A stretch of DNA of 8,849 nucleotides from Sphingomicrobium sp. (GTDB taxonomy: Bacteria; Pseudomonadota; Alphaproteobacteria; Sphingomonadales; Sphingomonadaceae), in assembly GCA_030146725.1 (NCBI GenBank), contig JASLBJ010000126.1, forward strand, positions 1-8,849. The letters run 5' to 3'. Below the pieces are notes generated by a model. It worked only from the letters and a program-made list of their open reading frames with translations, had not been told where the DNA came from and searched no databases. The first letter of the stretch is position 1. Each line of letters opens with the position of its first letter. The position numbers and the translations under genes are program-made. Of this stretch, positions 7,238 to 8,849 are shown one piece after another.

Positions 7238-8707
7238 ATGCAGATTCGCTTCGCCGACCGCCGTCCCGACGGTGGCTACACGCTGGCCCTGCCGATCGCG
7301 GGCAAGGACCGCAGCGGTCTCGCGAGCCTTGGAGATGCTGCCGCGGGAGTCGAGGCAGCGCTTGGCGCGCAGCGGTTCGAAGGCGAGCCGGCGAGCGTCG
7401 CCGAACATTTCGCGACCGTCGACGGCAGCGTCAGGCGCGTGCTGCTGGTCGGGATCGGCAGCGGCGTTTCGCCGGTCGAAGCAGCGGAGAAGCTTGGCGG
7501 AGCGGTCACCGCGCGCCTGCTCACCTCAGGCGACACCCATGCGGTCATCGACCTTGGCGGGCTCGGCTTCGATGCCGATGCCGCTGCCCGAGTGGCGCTC
7601 GCGGCAGCGCTCCGCTCGTGGCGCCACGATCGCTATCGCACCAAGCTCAAGGACAAGCAGAAGCCCTCGCTGACCGAGATAACGATCGTCGGCGCGGGCG
7701 GCGATGCAGCGGAGCGCTGGACAGCACGCTGGCAGCCGGTGCTCGAAGGCATCAGCCTGACGCGCGAGCTGGTGACCGAGCCCGCCAACATCATCTACCC
7801 CGAAAGCTTCGTCGAGCGCTGCCGCCATCTGTCCGAGCTCGGGCTGGCGATCGAGGTGCTCGACGGGGCCGCGATGCTCGAGCTTGGAATGGGCGCGCTG
7901 ATGGGTGTTTCGCAGGGCTCGGTGCGCGATGCCCGGCTGCTGGTCATGCGCTGGAACGGCGGCCCCGATGGCGAGGCTCCCGTCGCCTTCGTCGGCAAGG
8001 GCGTGACCTTCGACACCGGCGGCATCTCGATCAAGCCCGCGGCTGGCATGGAAGGGATGAAGTGGGACATGGGCGGTGCCGGCGCGGTCGCCGGTGCGAT
8101 GAAGACGATCGCCATGCGCAAGGCGAAGGCCAACATCGTCGCGGTGTGCGGGCTGGTCGAGAACATGCCCGACGGCAATGCGCAGCGTCCGGGCGACGTC
8201 GTCACCAGCATGTCGGGCCAGACGATCGAGGTGATCAACACCGACGCCGAAGGGCGGCTGGTGCTCGCCGACGCGATCACCTGGGTCCAGCGCGAGTACA
8301 AGCCGCGCACGATCGTCGACCTGGCGACGCTGACCGGGGCAATCCTGATCAGCCTCGGCCACGAATATGCCGGCCTGTTCTCGCCCGACGACGAGCTTGC
8401 GACCGAACTGCTCGGCGCGGCGAAGACCTCGGGCGACCAATTGTGGCGGATGCCGCTGGGCGAGAGCTTCGACCGGCTGATCGATTCGCCCATCGCCGAC
8501 ATCAAGAACGTCGGCCCGCGGGAGGGTGGATCGATCACGGCCGCCCAGTTCATCAAACGCTTCGTCGACGACGGTGTCCGCTGGGCGCATCTCGACATTG
8601 CCGGCATGGCCTGGGCGGACAAGGCGGGGACGACGTTCGACAAGGGCGCGACCGGCTACGGCGTGCGGCTGCTCGACGAATATGTCGCGACCGTGCTCGA
8701 GCGCTGA
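7238..8707 (+). CDS. pepA: Leucyl aminopeptidase (cytosol aminopeptidase, M17 family)
   Basis: This two-metal exopeptidase removes N-terminal residues, preferably leucine, from peptides in the cytosol; the E. coli protein is a hexamer that also binds DNA. The 489-residue product has a variable N-terminal alpha/beta domain (about 1-160) and the conserved catalytic domain. Metal ligands and active-site residues are all visible: Lys254 and Asp259 in VGKGVTFDTGG, Lys266 in SIKP, Asp277 in MKWDMGG, and Asp336, Glu338 and Arg340 in the family signature NTDAEGRLVLADA. All sit at a constant offset of 16 from E. coli Lys270, Asp275, Lys282, Asp293, Asp352, Glu354 and Arg356. The C-terminal GGSITAAQFI and HLDIAG segments are also typical. 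The gene is divergent from lptD and is followed 20 bp later by holC, the same pepA-holC order as in E. coli. Confidence 0.97.
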   Translation: MQIRFADRRPDGGYTLALPIAGKDRSGLASLGDAAAGVEAALGAQRFEGEPASVAEHFATVDGSVRRVLLVGIGSGVSPVEAAEKLGGAVTARLLTSGDTHAVIDLGGLGFDADAAARVALAAALRSWRHDRYRTKLKDKQKPSLTEITIVGAGGDAAERWTARWQPVLEGISLTRELVTEPANIIYPESFVERCRHLSELGLAIEVLDGAAMLELGMGALMGVSQGSVRDARLLVMRWNGGPDGEAPVAFVGKGVTFDTGGISIKPAAGMEGMKWDMGGAGAVAGAMKTIAMRKAKANIVAVCGLVENMPDGNAQRPGDVVTSMSGQTIEVINTDAEGRLVLADAITWVQREYKPRTIVDLATLTGAILISLGHEYAGLFSPDDELATELLGAAKTSGDQLWRMPLGESFDRLIDSPIADIKNVGPREGGSITAAQFIKRFVDDGVRWAHLDIAGMAWADKAGTTFDKGATGYGVRLLDEYVATVLER

Positions 8708-8727
8708 CAAGAAGCCCAGGCCGCTAG

Positions 8728-8849
8728 GTGCAGGTCGACTTCTACCAGCTTGGCGGCGCCGCGCTGGAGGCGATCGTCGCCCGCATTGCCGAACGGCTGC
8801 TTGGCCAGGACCAGCGCCTGCTGATCGTTGCCGAGGACGAGCTCCTGCT
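8728..8849 (+). CDS. holC: DNA polymerase III chi subunit (HolC), 3' end outside the window
   Basis: The frame from GTG 8728 is open to the last base and gives 40 complete codons. It begins MQVDFYQLGGAALE and continues with IARIAERLLGQDQRLLIVAEDE. The family opens with a short strand of the V-x-F-Y type, then a helix, then a strand before a conserved acidic/Trp region, and the visible part fits that. HolC links the polymerase III clamp loader to single-strand binding protein at the replication fork. The assignment relies on the N-terminal pattern and on its place directly after pepA. The start is GTG with AGG 7 nt upstream; no ATG occurs in the 20-bp gap. The full protein would normally be about 140-150 residues, so most of it is not seen. 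Confidence 0.85.
   Translation, partial: MQVDFYQLGGAALEAIVARIAERLLGQDQRLLIVAEDELL

Noticed and set aside
7082..7408. ATG-started 109-residue N-terminal extension of LptD
   Set aside because: It would overlap 171 bp of pepA on the opposite strand and put the signal peptide in the middle of the protein. The TTG at 7081 is more sensible.
7526..8710. Long minus-strand open frame opposite pepA
   Set aside because: It shadows a complete M17 aminopeptidase with all its active-site residues; the antisense product has no motif.

Overview
The window looks like ordinary chromosomal housekeeping DNA from a GC-rich alphaproteobacterium, most likely a sphingomonad. This rests on the gene order, on the DLCAGAGGK form of motif I in the RsmB/NOP methyltransferase, and on codon use dominated by G/C third positions. 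No 16S gene or other direct taxonomic marker is present. No phage, transposon, CRISPR, tRNA or rRNA gene was seen.

Layout. Plus strand, 1-1499: the 3' end of an RsmB/NOP-family RNA methyltransferase, then a small secreted TPR-repeat protein. Minus strand, 7081 down to 1496: lptD, surA, pdxA and rsmA in the same order as the classic E. coli lptD-surA-pdxA-rsmA operon. The two blocks converge, and the TPR gene and rsmA overlap tail to tail by 4 bp at a shared TTAA. Plus strand, 7238 to the end: pepA (leucyl aminopeptidase) and the first 40 codons of holC (DNA polymerase III chi), divergent from lptD across a gap of about 156 bp.

How the genes fit together. LptD is the outer-membrane beta-barrel that inserts lipopolysaccharide, and SurA is the periplasmic chaperone/isomerase that helps such barrels fold, so their linkage is functional. 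PdxA (vitamin B6 synthesis) and RsmA (16S rRNA dimethylation) follow with very tight spacing: 11 bp between surA and pdxA, and a 4-bp GTGA start/stop overlap between pdxA and rsmA, which implies translational coupling. Four genes appear to use non-ATG starts (lptD TTG; surA, rsmA and holC GTG).

The most unusual structure is an array of six imperfect 18-bp tandem repeats (4769-4876) that begins inside the last six codons of lptD and runs on into the lptD-surA gap. The unit is exactly six codons long. In the lptD frame, five of the six copies still read Leu-Gly-Arg, and TAG is the sixth codon in three of them. A perfect 14-bp palindrome lies between the divergent lptD and pepA promoter candidates. 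I found no convincing new biological system; the repeat-extended lptD terminus is the best candidate for follow-up.
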